64,000 bases of DNA, taken from the NCBI GenBank assembly GCA_019638975.1, contig JAHBST010000001.1:1-64000 (forward strand). The letters run 5' to 3'. Below the pieces are notes generated by a model. The model did no database searches. It saw nothing but the letters and a program-made list of their open reading frames with translations, and had not been told where the DNA came from. Shown in pieces: positions 1-8,182 of the stretch. Positions within the stretch are counted from its first letter, which is position 1, and each line of letters starts with the position of its first letter. The position numbers and the translations under genes are program-made. This DNA is from Cryobacterium sp. (lineage in GTDB: Bacteria; Actinomycetota; Actinomycetes; Actinomycetales; Microbacteriaceae).

Positions 1-802
1 ACGTCACTTCGTGGCCGATGCTCTTCTCCGCCGTGTCTCGCGTGACGGCTCTCGGGTCGATCCCGTTCGCCAGGTCGTGCAGCTTCCGACCGCCGGCGTC
101 ACCGACTATCCGCCGCAAGACAGGGAGCGGGGTCTCCGCGATGTCGCCGATCGTGTGGAGGCCGCGACCCAGGAGCGCTTTTTCCGTCACGGCGCCGACT
201 CCCCACAGCGCGCTCACGGGCAAAGGATGCAGAAACGCAAGAGTTTCCTCGCGTGGAATGACGAGCAGTCCATCAGGCTTCGCCCGGCCGGACGCGAGCT
301 TCGCCACGAACTTGGTCGCCGCCGCGCCGACAGAACACGCGAGCCCCGTTTCGGAACGGACTCTCTCGCGGATGAGCCTGCCCACCTCGGCCGGGGAACC
401 GATCACACCTCGGGCGCCCGCGACATCCAGAAACGCTTCGTCGATGCCGAGCCGCTCCACGATGGGAGTCATGTCATCGAATATCGCCATGACTTGCCTC
501 GAGAAGTGCCGATACTTCTCGAAGTGAGGTTGGAGGACGATCGCGCTCGGGCACAATTGCAGCGCGCGCGAGAGCGGGATCGCCGAGCGGACTCCGTATT
601 TTCGCGCCGGATAGTTGGCGGCCGTCACGACGGATCGCGCGGAATTGTGCGCGACGACGACTGGCTTGTCGATGAGCTCGGGCCGATCGAGCAATTCCAC
701 GGAGGCGAAAAACGCGTCGAGATCGACGTGGAGAACCGTCGCCGTGGAGCTGTCGACGGTCGCGGCGCTCACTTGCCGAGTGCTGCCATCCTGTCTGCCC
801 AC
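1..802 (-). CDS. dinB: DNA polymerase IV (Y-family), C-terminus outside window
   Basis: Error-prone translesion polymerase. The first 267 residues lie in the window and the frame runs off base 1. The N-terminus has the Y-family catalytic motif DLDAFFASVE (residues 27-36), followed by the second acidic motif GIDEAFLD (about 119-126) and the palm/thumb region up to a SIGHE motif at the edge. The GTG at 802 is chosen because a TAGCCT -10 box lies exactly 6 nt upstream with no ribosome-binding site, the leaderless pattern seen throughout this window. It follows the GT2 gene by 32 bp in the same direction. The little-finger domain and beta-clamp motif cannot be seen. Confidence 0.95.
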   Translation of the reverse strand, partial: MGRQDGSTRQVSAATVDSSTATVLHVDLDAFFASVELLDRPELIDKPVVVAHNSARSVVTAANYPARKYGVRSAIPLSRALQLCPSAIVLQPHFEKYRHFSRQVMAIFDDMTPIVERLGIDEAFLDVAGARGVIGSPAEVGRLIRERVRSETGLACSVGAAATKFVAKLASGRAKPDGLLVIPREETLAFLHPLPVSALWGVGAVTEKALLGRGLHTIGDIAETPLPVLRRIVGDAGGRKLHDLANGIDPRAVTRDTAEKSIGHEVT

Positions 803-808
803 ACGCTC

Positions 809-814
809 AGGCTA
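809..814 (-). promoter_or_regulatory. -10 box TAGCCT of leaderless dinB
   Basis: TAGCCT ends 6 nt before the GTG at 802, so the transcript would begin at or next to the start codon. Confidence 0.6.
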
Positions 815-834
815 ACCCGAGTGGACGACAACGA

Positions 835-1656
835 TCAGACGCTGTGCGCGATACGGCGATGCTGAATCGCGCGGATGGTCTTGCCGAGCGGATAGATCGC
901 GAAGAACACCCACATCGGCGCGCGCAACACGGGGTTCATAAGGCCGTGGCGCGCATACGTGCGCTCGAACCGGCGGACGTAGTACGCGTAGTCTCGCGGG
1001 GAGTCTTCGAGTCGGCGTGCTGACATCCCGCTCACCATCGTCGGCACATAGGCGACCGTCAACCCGTTTTTCGCGAGATGGACGGAAAGATCGATGTCCT
1101 CGTGCAGTTCGTCATTCTCGTCGCGGCAGGTTTGATCGCGAATGGCGAGCCACGCCGTCCGACGCATCGCCATGTTGCTGCCGAACAGGAAGTGATAGTC
1201 GCGGGAGAGGCGAAGAATGAATCGACGCACGCGATCATCCGCCTTCAAACCGAAACGCCGCAATGGCATGTCGTAGTAGAGAACCGGGCCGGTTGCCGCC
1301 GCGATGCTCTCGTCGGCAAACGCCTTCTGCACCTCCTCGACCCAATTGGGTTCGATCACCGAATCGGCATCGATTCGGCCGATGACTGTGCTTTGCGCCC
1401 GATCAAGACCGAAGTTGCGCGTGGGGACGAGCCCTTGTTCCTCATTCTGCTGGAAATAGATGAGCGGACTGTCCGGGTATTCCGCTTGCAAGGCGCGTAC
1501 GATCTCGGCCGTGGAGTCCGTCGACCGATTGTCCACGACGATGATTTCGTTTGCCGGGACGGTCTGCAGAATCGCTGCGACGACGCACGCGTAAATCGAC
1601 TTCTCCTCGTTGTACGCAGGAATGACAATCGACACGGTGGGGGTTGGGGGCAACAT
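835..1656 (-). CDS. Family 2 glycosyltransferase
   Basis: 273 aa GT-A enzyme that transfers a sugar from a nucleotide donor. It opens with the GT2 hallmark TVSIVIPAYNEE, has VVDNRSTDST and the metal-binding RIDADS (DxD-type) motif, and ends with a hydrophobic stretch (MWVFFAIYPLGK), suggesting membrane association. The frame is open further upstream, into the M23 gene, but the ATG at 1656 starts right before the conserved fold, follows a GGGGA at 5-9 nt, and lies after a small hairpin. An ATG at 1692 is the alternative. The acceptor is unknown; cell-wall or exopolysaccharide synthesis is a guess. Confidence 0.88.
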   Translation of the reverse strand: MLPPTPTVSIVIPAYNEEKSIYACVVAAILQTVPANEIIVVDNRSTDSTAEIVRALQAEYPDSPLIYFQQNEEQGLVPTRNFGLDRAQSTVIGRIDADSVIEPNWVEEVQKAFADESIAAATGPVLYYDMPLRRFGLKADDRVRRFILRLSRDYHFLFGSNMAMRRTAWLAIRDQTCRDENDELHEDIDLSVHLAKNGLTVAYVPTMVSGMSARRLEDSPRDYAYYVRRFERTYARHGLMNPVLRAPMWVFFAIYPLGKTIRAIQHRRIAHSV

Positions 1657-1670
1657 CAGTCCCCAATGTA

Positions 1671-1684
1671 GCCCCTTCCGGGGC
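1671..1684 (-). terminator. Small GC hairpin after the M23 peptidase gene
   Basis: GCCCC-TTCC-GGGGC lies between the M23 stop (1697) and the GT2 start (1656). It has only a 5-bp stem and no T tract, so it is a weak terminator or processing element at best. Confidence 0.3.
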
Positions 1685-1696
1685 GGTGTCATACCG

Positions 1697-2428
1697 CTAC
1701 CCGAGTCGGGCGTGCATCCAGGGGAGCGGATCGAATGCCTTTCCATTGACCCGTAGCTCGAAGTGGAGGTGCGGGCCTGTACTCGCTCCCGTCGAGCCGA
1801 CGAGCCCGACCACTTCGCCCACCTTCACGTGGTCGCCGACCTTGAAAGGCATGGAGCCCGATTGCATGTGCCCATAGACGCTCTCGATCGACTTCCCATC
1901 GATCTCATGCCGGATCACGACATAGGTTCCCAGCGCGGAGTAGTTCGGGTTGTCGGTTTCCACGACGACTCCGGCCGCTATCGCGTAGACGCGAGCGCCG
2001 AATCCGGGATCGAAATCGACTCCTTCATGAAAAGTCGAGCACCCGCTGCACGGCGCGGCACGCGGTCCGAATCCGTTGGCCAGCTTCACATTGTCGAGCG
2101 GCCACCGCAACGGCGCCGGAGCGGTCACGGTATACGAGTCTCGCTCGACCGCGGCGATCGCGGCGGTGGATTTCACGGCAAGAATCTGGGGAGCGGGACG
2201 TCCCGCATCGGCGGCGGCTTCTGCGTAGGCGGGGACGGCGACACTCGCGGCGACCATCACGCAGATGCCGGCGAGGGAGGACACGAAAGCACGCCGCACG
2301 GCGCGGATTGCGCGCACTTGGCGAAGCTGGCGCACGGCGCGCCCGTTGAGCCCAGGCAAGCGGTGTCGGGCCGGAGGGTTCGTCGCGTGACGACCGCGGG
2401 ATTCGGGCATCAAGGATTGGTTTCGCAC
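1697..2428 (-). CDS. Secreted M23-family peptidoglycan endopeptidase
   Basis: 243 aa. A long Arg-rich N-region precedes a hydrophobic segment (about 49-66) and an AYA-like cleavage site, so it is probably exported. The C-terminal half is a LytM/M23 domain with the zinc ligands H134-x3-D138 (HEGVD) and the closing HLHFE motif (about 220-224), which predict a zinc metalloendopeptidase acting on cell-wall cross-bridges or binding the wall. The domain ends almost at the C-terminus. The start is a GTG at 2428; an in-frame ATG 18 nt downstream is possible. It is transcribed toward the GT2 gene. Confidence 0.92.
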   Translation of the reverse strand: MRNQSLMPESRGRHATNPPARHRLPGLNGRAVRQLRQVRAIRAVRRAFVSSLAGICVMVAASVAVPAYAEAAADAGRPAPQILAVKSTAAIAAVERDSYTVTAPAPLRWPLDNVKLANGFGPRAAPCSGCSTFHEGVDFDPGFGARVYAIAAGVVVETDNPNYSALGTYVVIRHEIDGKSIESVYGHMQSGSMPFKVGDHVKVGEVVGLVGSTGASTGPHLHFELRVNGKAFDPLPWMHARLG

Positions 2429-2588
2429 AGAGGGTGATCTTCCGGGCTCGGGTCTACTGCGTGGATGGGCAGCGACGTCATGGGCACTGGGATGGTGGAT
2501 TGCGGTGTTTGGGGCGCTGGCACCCTGGCATCGTCACACGGGTGTTCTCTGAATCGAGCTGGCCTGCAATCAAGTGTGCACAGCAAAG

Positions 2589-2607
2589 CTCCACGAAAGC
2601 TGTGGAG
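2589..2607 (-). terminator. Weak hairpin downstream of the GNAT gene
   Basis: CTCCAC / GTGGAG arms enclose a 7-nt loop. It lies about 50 bp past the stop of the minus-strand acetyltransferase gene in the 225-bp gap before the M23 gene. No clear T run. I see nothing else in this gap. Confidence 0.25.
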
Positions 2608-2653
2608 GGGCGGTTCGGCGGTTCATCGACCGCGACTATTGCACGGCGGCGCC

Positions 2654-3136
2654 TCAGCCCACGGGCCGAGCCATGAGCGACACGATTGCGTAACCGTTGT
2701 CCTGTTGCGCGACTTCGCTGAATCCGAGTCGCGAATGGAACGCGAGCGATCCGGGATTGGGCGGATCGAGGTTGACTTTGCACGTGACCTCGGACCGCCC
2801 CTGGTCGATCGCGAGTTCGACGACTTTGCCGTACAGGGTTTGGCCGATTCGCATTCCGCGGGCGGACTCCGCGACGACGATCCGGTCCACGTAAAGATGA
2901 TCGACCCCGCGATCTTCAAAGAAGCGATAATTCGGGCTCGCGTAGTCGCGCCCGGTTTCGAAACCCATCACGAAACCGAGGACTTCGTCATCCGACACGG
3001 CGGCGAACCCGAAGTCGCTCGATCCGAGCAAGGAGGACAGCTCGCTCTCCGTCGCTCTCGGCACGGCGGGCACGGCGTCATTGTTGAGCGTGAGGATGAC
3101 GGATACGTCGTGGGGCGTCAGGTCGCGGAGGTGCAT
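2654..3136 (-). CDS. GNAT-family N-acetyltransferase
   Basis: 160 aa, a single GNAT domain. Visible elements are the beta4 strand DHLYVDRIVV, the acetyl-CoA pyrophosphate loop AESARGMRIGQTL (Q/RxxGxG/A type), and the C-terminal NPGSLAFHSRLGF motif. These support acetyl-CoA-dependent transfer to an unknown small molecule or protein. The ATG at 3136 is preferred over the TTG immediately upstream. It lies 28 bp after the 85-aa hypothetical gene and may be co-transcribed with it. Confidence 0.88.
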   Translation of the reverse strand: MHLRDLTPHDVSVILTLNNDAVPAVPRATESELSSLLGSSDFGFAAVSDDEVLGFVMGFETGRDYASPNYRFFEDRGVDHLYVDRIVVAESARGMRIGQTLYGKVVELAIDQGRSEVTCKVNLDPPNPGSLAFHSRLGFSEVAQQDNGYAIVSLMARPVG

Positions 3137-3164
3137 CAACCCATTGTTGCGCGACTCGATGGGG

Positions 3165-3422
3165 TCACTCCCCGGCAGTTTGTTGGAGCGAGTACGGGGT
3201 CGCTCGAGAGATGAAGAGCAATTCGATTCCGCCGCTGTGCAAGAGCGGGACGAGTTCCTCGTCGCCGCGCTCGATCACGTCGCGCGCGTGCTTGAGAAAG
3301 ATTCGCGCCATCTCGGGACTGCACGAAAAGCGTCGGCCCCCATACTGGACGACTTGCTTCTCATGAGGTGCTCGGGGATCTGCGCCGACCGCAACAGGCG
3401 CCCCCAGAGACTGGACTTCCAT
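3165..3422 (-). CDS. Hypothetical 85-aa protein
   Basis: Small soluble protein of no family I recognise. Composition and codon use look coding (QVVQYGGRRFSC, an amphipathic KHARDVIERGDEELVPLL helix, GGIELLFIS). The ATG at 3422 is chosen because GGGAG lies 9 nt upstream; an ATG three codons earlier abuts that Shine-Dalgarno. A TAGCAT box about 40 nt further upstream is a candidate -10. Directly followed by the GNAT gene, which suggests a two-gene unit. Confidence 0.6.
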   Translation of the reverse strand: MEVQSLGAPVAVGADPRAPHEKQVVQYGGRRFSCSPEMARIFLKHARDVIERGDEELVPLLHSGGIELLFISRATPYSLQQTAGE

Positions 3423-3555
3423 GTGAATCATCTCCCAACGTGGTGCGCTGTGCCGGGTTGCTTCGATGCTACGCCGACGCACATCCGCGACCCGAAGTTC
3501 CCACCAAGTTCACGGCCAATCACGCACTTCCCGCTCGGTGCCCCGCGATCGAGGT

Positions 3556-3894
3556 CTATTCGTGATTATGCGCACTCAATGCGCCGAGGGAAATTGCCGA
3601 GTGCGCGAACGCGCCGCCGGCTCGCATTTCCGCTGCCACCCAAATCGCTTCCATGATCTCCTCGGGGGTTGCGCCCTTTCGTTCGGCAGCCTTCGTGTGA
3701 CCTTTGATGCAGTACGGGCATTGCGTCACATGCGCGACCGCGACCGCGATGAGTTGCTTGGTCTTCTCGTCGAGCGCCCCTGCCGAGAAGACGGACTTGC
3801 TGAACTGCTCCCACGCCGCGTAAGTGTCGGGAACCAGCTCCCGCCGCATTCTTGCCACTTCGGGAGTCATCGGCGGATACACAGAGTCACTCAT
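3556..3894 (-). CDS. AhpD/CMD-family carboxymuconolactone decarboxylase-like protein
   Basis: 112 aa all-helical protein of the AhpD-like family. It carries the redox motif CPYCIKGH (C59, C62, H66), diagnostic of the alkylhydroperoxidase branch, so a thiol peroxidase or related oxidative-stress role is likely. The ATG at 3894 has a GAGGAAAG ribosome-binding site 12 nt upstream. The upstream in-frame extension is Arg-rich and not conserved-looking. Divergent from the EXPERA gene. Confidence 0.88.
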   Translation of the reverse strand: MSDSVYPPMTPEVARMRRELVPDTYAAWEQFSKSVFSAGALDEKTKQLIAVAVAHVTQCPYCIKGHTKAAERKGATPEEIMEAIWVAAEMRAGGAFAHSAISLGALSAHNHE

Positions 3895-4018
3895 AAAACG
3901 CTCACTTTCCTCACTTTCGACACTACGCGCAAAGTGAAATTGCCGCCGGGGCGAGCCCGTCGCGTCCGCGGGGAGCGATTGCCCTCCGGGACATGCCGAT
4001 CCCGGCCCCGGCATCCGA

Positions 4019-4024
4019 TAATCT
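4019..4024 (+). promoter_or_regulatory. -10 box TAATCT of leaderless EXPERA gene
   Basis: TAATCT is followed by 7 nt and then the ATG at 4032. No Shine-Dalgarno is present. Confidence 0.6.
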
Positions 4025-4031
4025 CGCGTTC

Positions 4032-4526
4032 ATGCAGAATTTGCCGTTGCGCGAGCGAAAGATCGACATTTTCTTTCTCGTGATCTTTTCGCTCTTCACC
4101 GTCACGTCGATCATCAGCGACTTGCTTCCGACGATCGGCGTCGACTTCAGCCACCCGTCCTCGAACTTCTTCGTGAATTCCAACTACTGGTACGCGCACG
4201 ATGCCGACCCGCTGTTTCTGCAGCCGCCCGTGTGGATGCGCTTCGTGACGGGACTCTCCGCGTTCGTCTACCCCGTGTTTTACCTCTTGCTCGTGATCTC
4301 GATCGTGAAGGCGTGGAACTGGATCCAGTTGCCGAGCGTCATCTATGCGACGGCGATTTCGGTCATCACGGGAGTCGTCGTGTTCGGCGTGGAGTTCTTT
4401 GGCGAACCGGAGTTCCAGACGCAGAACCCCCTGAAGTTTCTCGCGTTCAATTTGCCCTATGTGCTCATTCCGATTCTGCTGCTGGTCCGGATGCGCAAGC
4501 CTTCGCCCTTCACTCGGAAATTCTGA
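4032..4526 (+). CDS. EXPERA (emopamil-binding-like) membrane protein
   Basis: 164 aa with four predicted transmembrane helices (about 11-30, 77-98, 104-122, 138-156). The PPVWMRF and YWYAHDADPLF-type motifs between helices recall the EXPERA domain of EBP/TM6SF2 proteins. In eukaryotes that family handles sterols or lipids; the bacterial members have no settled role. The start at 4032 is set by a leaderless TAATCT promoter and removes a Pro-rich upstream extension. The next gene begins 59 bp downstream with its own promoter. Confidence 0.72.
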   Translation: MQNLPLRERKIDIFFLVIFSLFTVTSIISDLLPTIGVDFSHPSSNFFVNSNYWYAHDADPLFLQPPVWMRFVTGLSAFVYPVFYLLLVISIVKAWNWIQLPSVIYATAISVITGVVVFGVEFFGEPEFQTQNPLKFLAFNLPYVLIPILLLVRMRKPSPFTRKF

Positions 4527-4572
4527 GCGGCCCGCGGCCGGAGCCGGGATCGGGATCGGGATCGGCCGACCG

Positions 4573-4578
4573 TAGACT
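4573..4578 (+). promoter_or_regulatory. -10 box TAGACT of leaderless alcohol dehydrogenase gene
   Basis: TAGACT, 7 nt, ATG at 4586. It decides the start because the frame stays open for hundreds of bases upstream. Confidence 0.6.
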
Positions 4579-4585
4579 TGGGCCA

Positions 4586-5635
4586 ATGAAGGCAACTCTC
4601 ATTCATGGCGCCCGCGATATCCGAATCGAAGAGGTCGCGGAGCCCGAAATCCTCCACGAAACCGACGCGATCGTGCGCGTCGCCGCAGCGTGCGTCTGCG
4701 GCTCGGACCTGTGGCCGTATCGGGGAATCGCGCCGACGACCGAGCCTCATCGCATCGGACACGAGTTCGTCGGGATCGTCGAAGAGGTCGGTTCGGCCGT
4801 GGCGAACGTGCGCCTCGGTGACTTCGTGATCGCACCGTTCTACTTTTGCGACAACACGTGCATCAATTGCCGCAACGGCGTGAGCACGTCGTGCCTCAAC
4901 GGCGGATGGTGGGGCGCGGACGACCGCAACGGCCAGTTCGTCGATGGCGCTCAAGGCGAGCGTGTGCGCGTTCCGCTCGCAGATGGCACGCTCGTCGCAA
5001 CCCCCGCGGTACCGGATGCTGCGCTCATCCCGCACCTTCTGACACTTGCCGATGTCATGGGCACCGGCCACCACGCCGCGGTGTCCGCTGGAGTGACCAG
5101 GGGAAGCACGGTCGCCGTCGTCGGTGACGGTGCGGTCGGATTGTGCGCCGTTCTCGCTGCGCACAGGCTGGGTGCATCCCACATTGTCGCGATGTCCCGC
5201 CACGCTGATCGCCAGGCGATTGCGAGGGAGTTCGGTGCGACCGACATCGTCGAGGAGCGCGGCGACAAGGGAATCGCACGAGTGAAAGAACTCTTCGACG
5301 GGATCGGCGCGGACTTTGTTCTCGAATGCGTGGGCACGAAGGAATCGATGGATCAGGCGATCCGCTCGACCAGGCCGGGTGGAATGGTCGGCTACGTCGG
5401 CGTGCCGGCCGGAGGGCCGGAATTGCCGATCCGAACACTCTTCAACAACAATGTCGGCGTTCGCGGGGGCGTGGCGCCCGTGCGCGGATACGTCGAGGAA
5501 CTTCTGCCTGAAGTCCTTTCGGGCGCTCTCGCGCCGGGCCGCGTTTTCGACCTGGAGTGGCCGCTGTCGAAAGTCGCTGACGCGTACGCGGCCATGGATG
5601 AGCGTCGGGCCACGAAAGTACTGTTGCGCCCCTGA
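4586..5635 (+). CDS. Zinc-dependent alcohol dehydrogenase (MDR family)
   Basis: 349 aa medium-chain dehydrogenase/reductase. The GroES-like part holds the catalytic-zinc elements ACVCGSDLWPY and GHEFVGIVEEVG, then a Cys-rich lobe (FCDNTCINCRNGVSTSC) that may hold a structural zinc. The Rossmann half has VVGDGAVGLCAVLAAHRLGA for NAD(P) binding. The substrate is unknown. The length is normal for the family. It stands alone behind a leaderless promoter. Confidence 0.92.
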   Translation: MKATLIHGARDIRIEEVAEPEILHETDAIVRVAAACVCGSDLWPYRGIAPTTEPHRIGHEFVGIVEEVGSAVANVRLGDFVIAPFYFCDNTCINCRNGVSTSCLNGGWWGADDRNGQFVDGAQGERVRVPLADGTLVATPAVPDAALIPHLLTLADVMGTGHHAAVSAGVTRGSTVAVVGDGAVGLCAVLAAHRLGASHIVAMSRHADRQAIAREFGATDIVEERGDKGIARVKELFDGIGADFVLECVGTKESMDQAIRSTRPGGMVGYVGVPAGGPELPIRTLFNNNVGVRGGVAPVRGYVEELLPEVLSGALAPGRVFDLEWPLSKVADAYAAMDERRATKVLLRP

Positions 5636-5748
5636 GGAATTCCTCGTCCATCTCGATCCGCGCCTCGCGGCGGATGCATTTGCCTCCCTTCTGGCGTAAG
5701 GTCAGGACTAATCGAAGCCGATCGTGCTTCCGAGGGAGGGAGTGCCCT

Positions 5749-5862
5749 ATGGCAGACAAATCGCCCAAGAAGAGCAGCAACAAGACTGCGGCAGCCAGGT
5801 CTCTGAAGGAGAAGCGCGCCGACAAGAAGGCGAAGGCATCCTCCAAGAGCAATAGCGCGTAG
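5749..5862 (+). CDS. 37-aa lysine/serine-rich basic protein
   Basis: Very small protein made almost wholly of K, S, A and R, with no hydrophobic core. It is probably disordered and may bind nucleic acid (inference). The start at 5749 follows a strong GAGGGAGGGAG ribosome-binding region, and the gene is closed by a clear terminator hairpin. Both support expression. Its lysine richness contrasts with the Arg-rich neighbours. Confidence 0.7.
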   Translation: MADKSPKKSSNKTAAARSLKEKRADKKAKASSKSNSA

Positions 5863-5899
5863 CTACCACTACGCAGCCGCGACTTGTCTCGCGCATTCG

Positions 5900-5926
5900 A
5901 AGGAGCCGGGCTGAGCCCGGCTCCTT
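5900..5926. terminator. Bidirectional rho-independent terminator
   Basis: A perfect 12-bp stem (AAGGAGCCGGGC / GCCCGGCTCCTT) has a 3-nt TGA loop and short T/A runs on both sides. It lies between the convergent 37-aa and OsmC genes. Confidence 0.85.
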
Positions 5927-5938
5927 TCAATTTCGCCG

Positions 5939-6493
5939 TCAGTTGCCTTTCGAGACCTCCACGCTCACGGGAGTCGCGTTCGCGAACAGGTCGAGCACCG
6001 GACAGTGCGTGTCGACGACATCGCGCAGCTCACGGTAGCGCTCCTCGGATTCGGGGCCGCGAACTGTGATCGCAAGCCGGACGGCTCCGAATCCGGCGCG
6101 CACGTTCTCGTCGATGCCGAACAGCCGACGTGCATCCAGATCGCCCTCCGCCTCGACCTCCACGTCATCGACGCGAATGCCGAGCGCGTTCGCGTACAAG
6201 CGGTACACGACGATCTGGCACGAGATGAGCGCAGCGAGAGCGAACTCGACGGGACTCGCGGCGACATCATCGCCGGCGAGAGCAGCGGGCTCGTCGACGA
6301 GGAACTCGTGCCGACCGGACGTGATGCGCGTCGCGACGGAGCCTTCGCCGCGCCCCTTCACTCGATAGGTCAGTTGGGCGGATGCGGGGTCGGCGGCGAT
6401 GCGCCCCGCCCACTCTTCGCCGGCTCGCGCGAGGCGATCGGCACGTTCGCGGTTGGCGATGGACGGTACAGGAATGGAATCGATAAGTGTCAT
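5939..6493 (-). CDS. OsmC-family protein
   Basis: 184 aa. The OsmC/Ohr fold is indicated by PVEFALAALISCQ with C92 and by DTHCPVLDLF with C164, the two redox cysteines of thiol-dependent peroxide reductases. The N-terminal 35 residues are a longer lead than in classical Ohr. Likely role: detoxification of organic peroxides. TAACGT lies 6 nt before the ATG, so the gene is probably leaderless. Confidence 0.88.
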   Translation of the reverse strand: MTLIDSIPVPSIANRERADRLARAGEEWAGRIAADPASAQLTYRVKGRGEGSVATRITSGRHEFLVDEPAALAGDDVAASPVEFALAALISCQIVVYRLYANALGIRVDDVEVEAEGDLDARRLFGIDENVRAGFGAVRLAITVRGPESEERYRELRDVVDTHCPVLDLFANATPVSVEVSKGN

Positions 6494-6499
6494 GTTGGG

Positions 6500-6505
6500 A
6501 CGTTA
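6500..6505 (-). promoter_or_regulatory. -10 box TAACGT of leaderless OsmC gene
   Basis: TAACGT, 6 nt, ATG at 6493 on the minus strand. No Shine-Dalgarno sequence. Confidence 0.55.
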
Positions 6506-6645
6506 ACGGTCAGGCGAACCCGCCGACTTCGTGTGACGTCACGATCGGACACGTGCCGTAACGAAATCGTTCTCACGGCGTCCTTGAAGCTGTCGGAGGG
6601 TTCGTCTAACTTTGACCGCGGCCCACTGAATTCGAAGGACTGTTC

Positions 6646-8118
6646 ATGAGCGACCTCACTGCCCCCGCAATCGGCGACGACAGCGATACGACCGTGGAAA
6701 CGAGCGCGCGGAATCGGCTCGTCATCGCGCTCATGCTCGTTTCCGCGTTCGTCGTGATCCTGAATGAAACGATCATGGGCGTCGCGATCCCGGTACTCAT
6801 GCGCGATCTGCGGGTCGACGCGAGCGCAGCGCAATGGCTTAGCACCGCGTTCATGCTCACGATGGCCGTGGTCATCCCTGTCACGGGATGGCTCATCCAG
6901 CGATTCAACACTCGCCCGGTTTTCATCGCTGCCATGGTTTTGTTCAGTGCGGGCACGCTGCTCGCGGCGGTCGCCCCCGGCTTCTCGATTCTTGTCGTGG
7001 CGCGAGTCGTTCAGGCATGCGGCACCGCGATCATGATGCCGCTCCTTTTCACAACCGTGATGACGCTCGTTCCACCGGCGACGCGTGGACGCACCATGGG
7101 CAATATCTCGATCGTGATTTCCGTCGCACCGGCCATCGGACCGACGATTTCCGGCATCATCCTGAACTTCCTCGACTGGCGCTGGATGTTCATCCTCGTC
7201 CTTCCGATTTCGCTCGGGGCCCTCGCCCTCGGTTTTGCGCGCATCCGCAATGTCACGACGCCCAAACCCACGCATTTCGACGTGCTTTCGGTGATCGTCT
7301 CCGCGTTCGGATTCGGCGGTCTGGTCTACGGTCTGAGCAATCTGGGCTCCGTGGCATCCGGAGGCAATCCGCTCAACGGATGGCTGCCGCTCGGCGTCGG
7401 CATCGCGGCCATTGCCGCGTTCGTCTTCCGGCAGCTCGCCCTGCAGAAGAGAGACGACGCCCTTCTGGACCTCCGGACGTTCCGATCCCGCCAGTTCACG
7501 CTCGCCATCGTCATGATCACGGTGAGCATGCTCGCGCTCTTCGGCACCATCATTCTCTTGCCCATCTATTTGCAGAACGTGCTCGGGCTCGACACGCTCG
7601 GCACGGGCCTGCTTCTCCTGCCCGGCGGACTCATCATGGGATTGCTCGCGCCCGTCGTGGGGAGAATCTACGACCGAATCGGTCCGACGGCCCTCGTCGT
7701 TACCGGTTCGATCATCGTTAGCATCGTGTTCTGGGGGATGACGATGTTCACCGACACGACGCCCGTCTGGTGGGTTCTCGCTGCGCACATGGGCCTGTCC
7801 TTCGCACTCGCTCTCGTGTTCACTCCGCTCTTCACGGCGGGACTGGCCGCGCTGTCACCCGACTTGTACTCGCACGGCAGCGCGATCGTCGGCACGGTGC
7901 AGCAAGTCGCCGGAGCCGCGGGCACCGCCCTTTTCGTCACGGTCATGGCAGCGAGAGCGGCGGGGATGATATCGGACGGAGCAACAGTCGCGTCCGCGAC
8001 AGCCCACGGGATCCAGCTCGCATTCCTGGTCGGGGCGGTCATTTCGGTGTTCGTCATTCCGATCGCGGCGTTCATCCGCCGACCCGCCGATTCTCCCGGC
8101 GTCACTCCCCCGCACTGA
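6646..8118 (+). CDS. MFS drug efflux transporter, DHA2 (EmrB/QacA) type
   Basis: 490 aa integral membrane protein with about 14 hydrophobic segments beginning at residue 25. It shows the DHA2 signatures LNETIMGVAIPVLMRDL near helix 1 and QWLSTAFMLTMAVVIPVTGWL for helix 2, and GPTISGIILNFLDWRWMF around helix 5 (motif C region). It probably exports drugs by proton antiport. The ATG at 6646 has a GAAGGA ribosome-binding site. No TetR or MarR regulator sits beside it. Confidence 0.92.
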   Translation: MSDLTAPAIGDDSDTTVETSARNRLVIALMLVSAFVVILNETIMGVAIPVLMRDLRVDASAAQWLSTAFMLTMAVVIPVTGWLIQRFNTRPVFIAAMVLFSAGTLLAAVAPGFSILVVARVVQACGTAIMMPLLFTTVMTLVPPATRGRTMGNISIVISVAPAIGPTISGIILNFLDWRWMFILVLPISLGALALGFARIRNVTTPKPTHFDVLSVIVSAFGFGGLVYGLSNLGSVASGGNPLNGWLPLGVGIAAIAAFVFRQLALQKRDDALLDLRTFRSRQFTLAIVMITVSMLALFGTIILLPIYLQNVLGLDTLGTGLLLLPGGLIMGLLAPVVGRIYDRIGPTALVVTGSIIVSIVFWGMTMFTDTTPVWWVLAAHMGLSFALALVFTPLFTAGLAALSPDLYSHGSAIVGTVQQVAGAAGTALFVTVMAARAAGMISDGATVASATAHGIQLAFLVGAVISVFVIPIAAFIRRPADSPGVTPPH

Positions 8119-8144
8119 CAGAAGTGCGTCCACGGGACTAGTAT
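8115..8144 (+). promoter_or_regulatory. Housekeeping-type promoter of DUF1761 gene
   Basis: CTGACA (8115-8120) and TAGTAT (8139-8144) are separated by 18 bp. The start codon is about 39 nt downstream and preceded by a GAAAGGA ribosome-binding site. Confidence 0.6.
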
Positions 8145-8182
8145 TCGAGCACCGCACGAGCAACGACGCTGAAAGGATCAAC

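Noticed and set aside
1657..1746. Longer N-terminus of the GT2 protein
   Set aside because: It would overlap the end of the M23 gene, cross a hairpin and add 30 residues without similarity to the GT2 fold.
2429..2653. Possible c-di-AMP (ydaO) riboswitch upstream of the M23 peptidase
   Set aside because: Actinobacterial wall-hydrolase genes often have one, but I could not find its conserved blocks in the minus-strand sequence. A covariance-model search would decide.
6490..7788. Minus-strand open frame of about 432 codons opposite the first MFS gene
   Set aside because: Product is almost entirely D/E/R/H repeats, the mirror image of membrane-helix codons.
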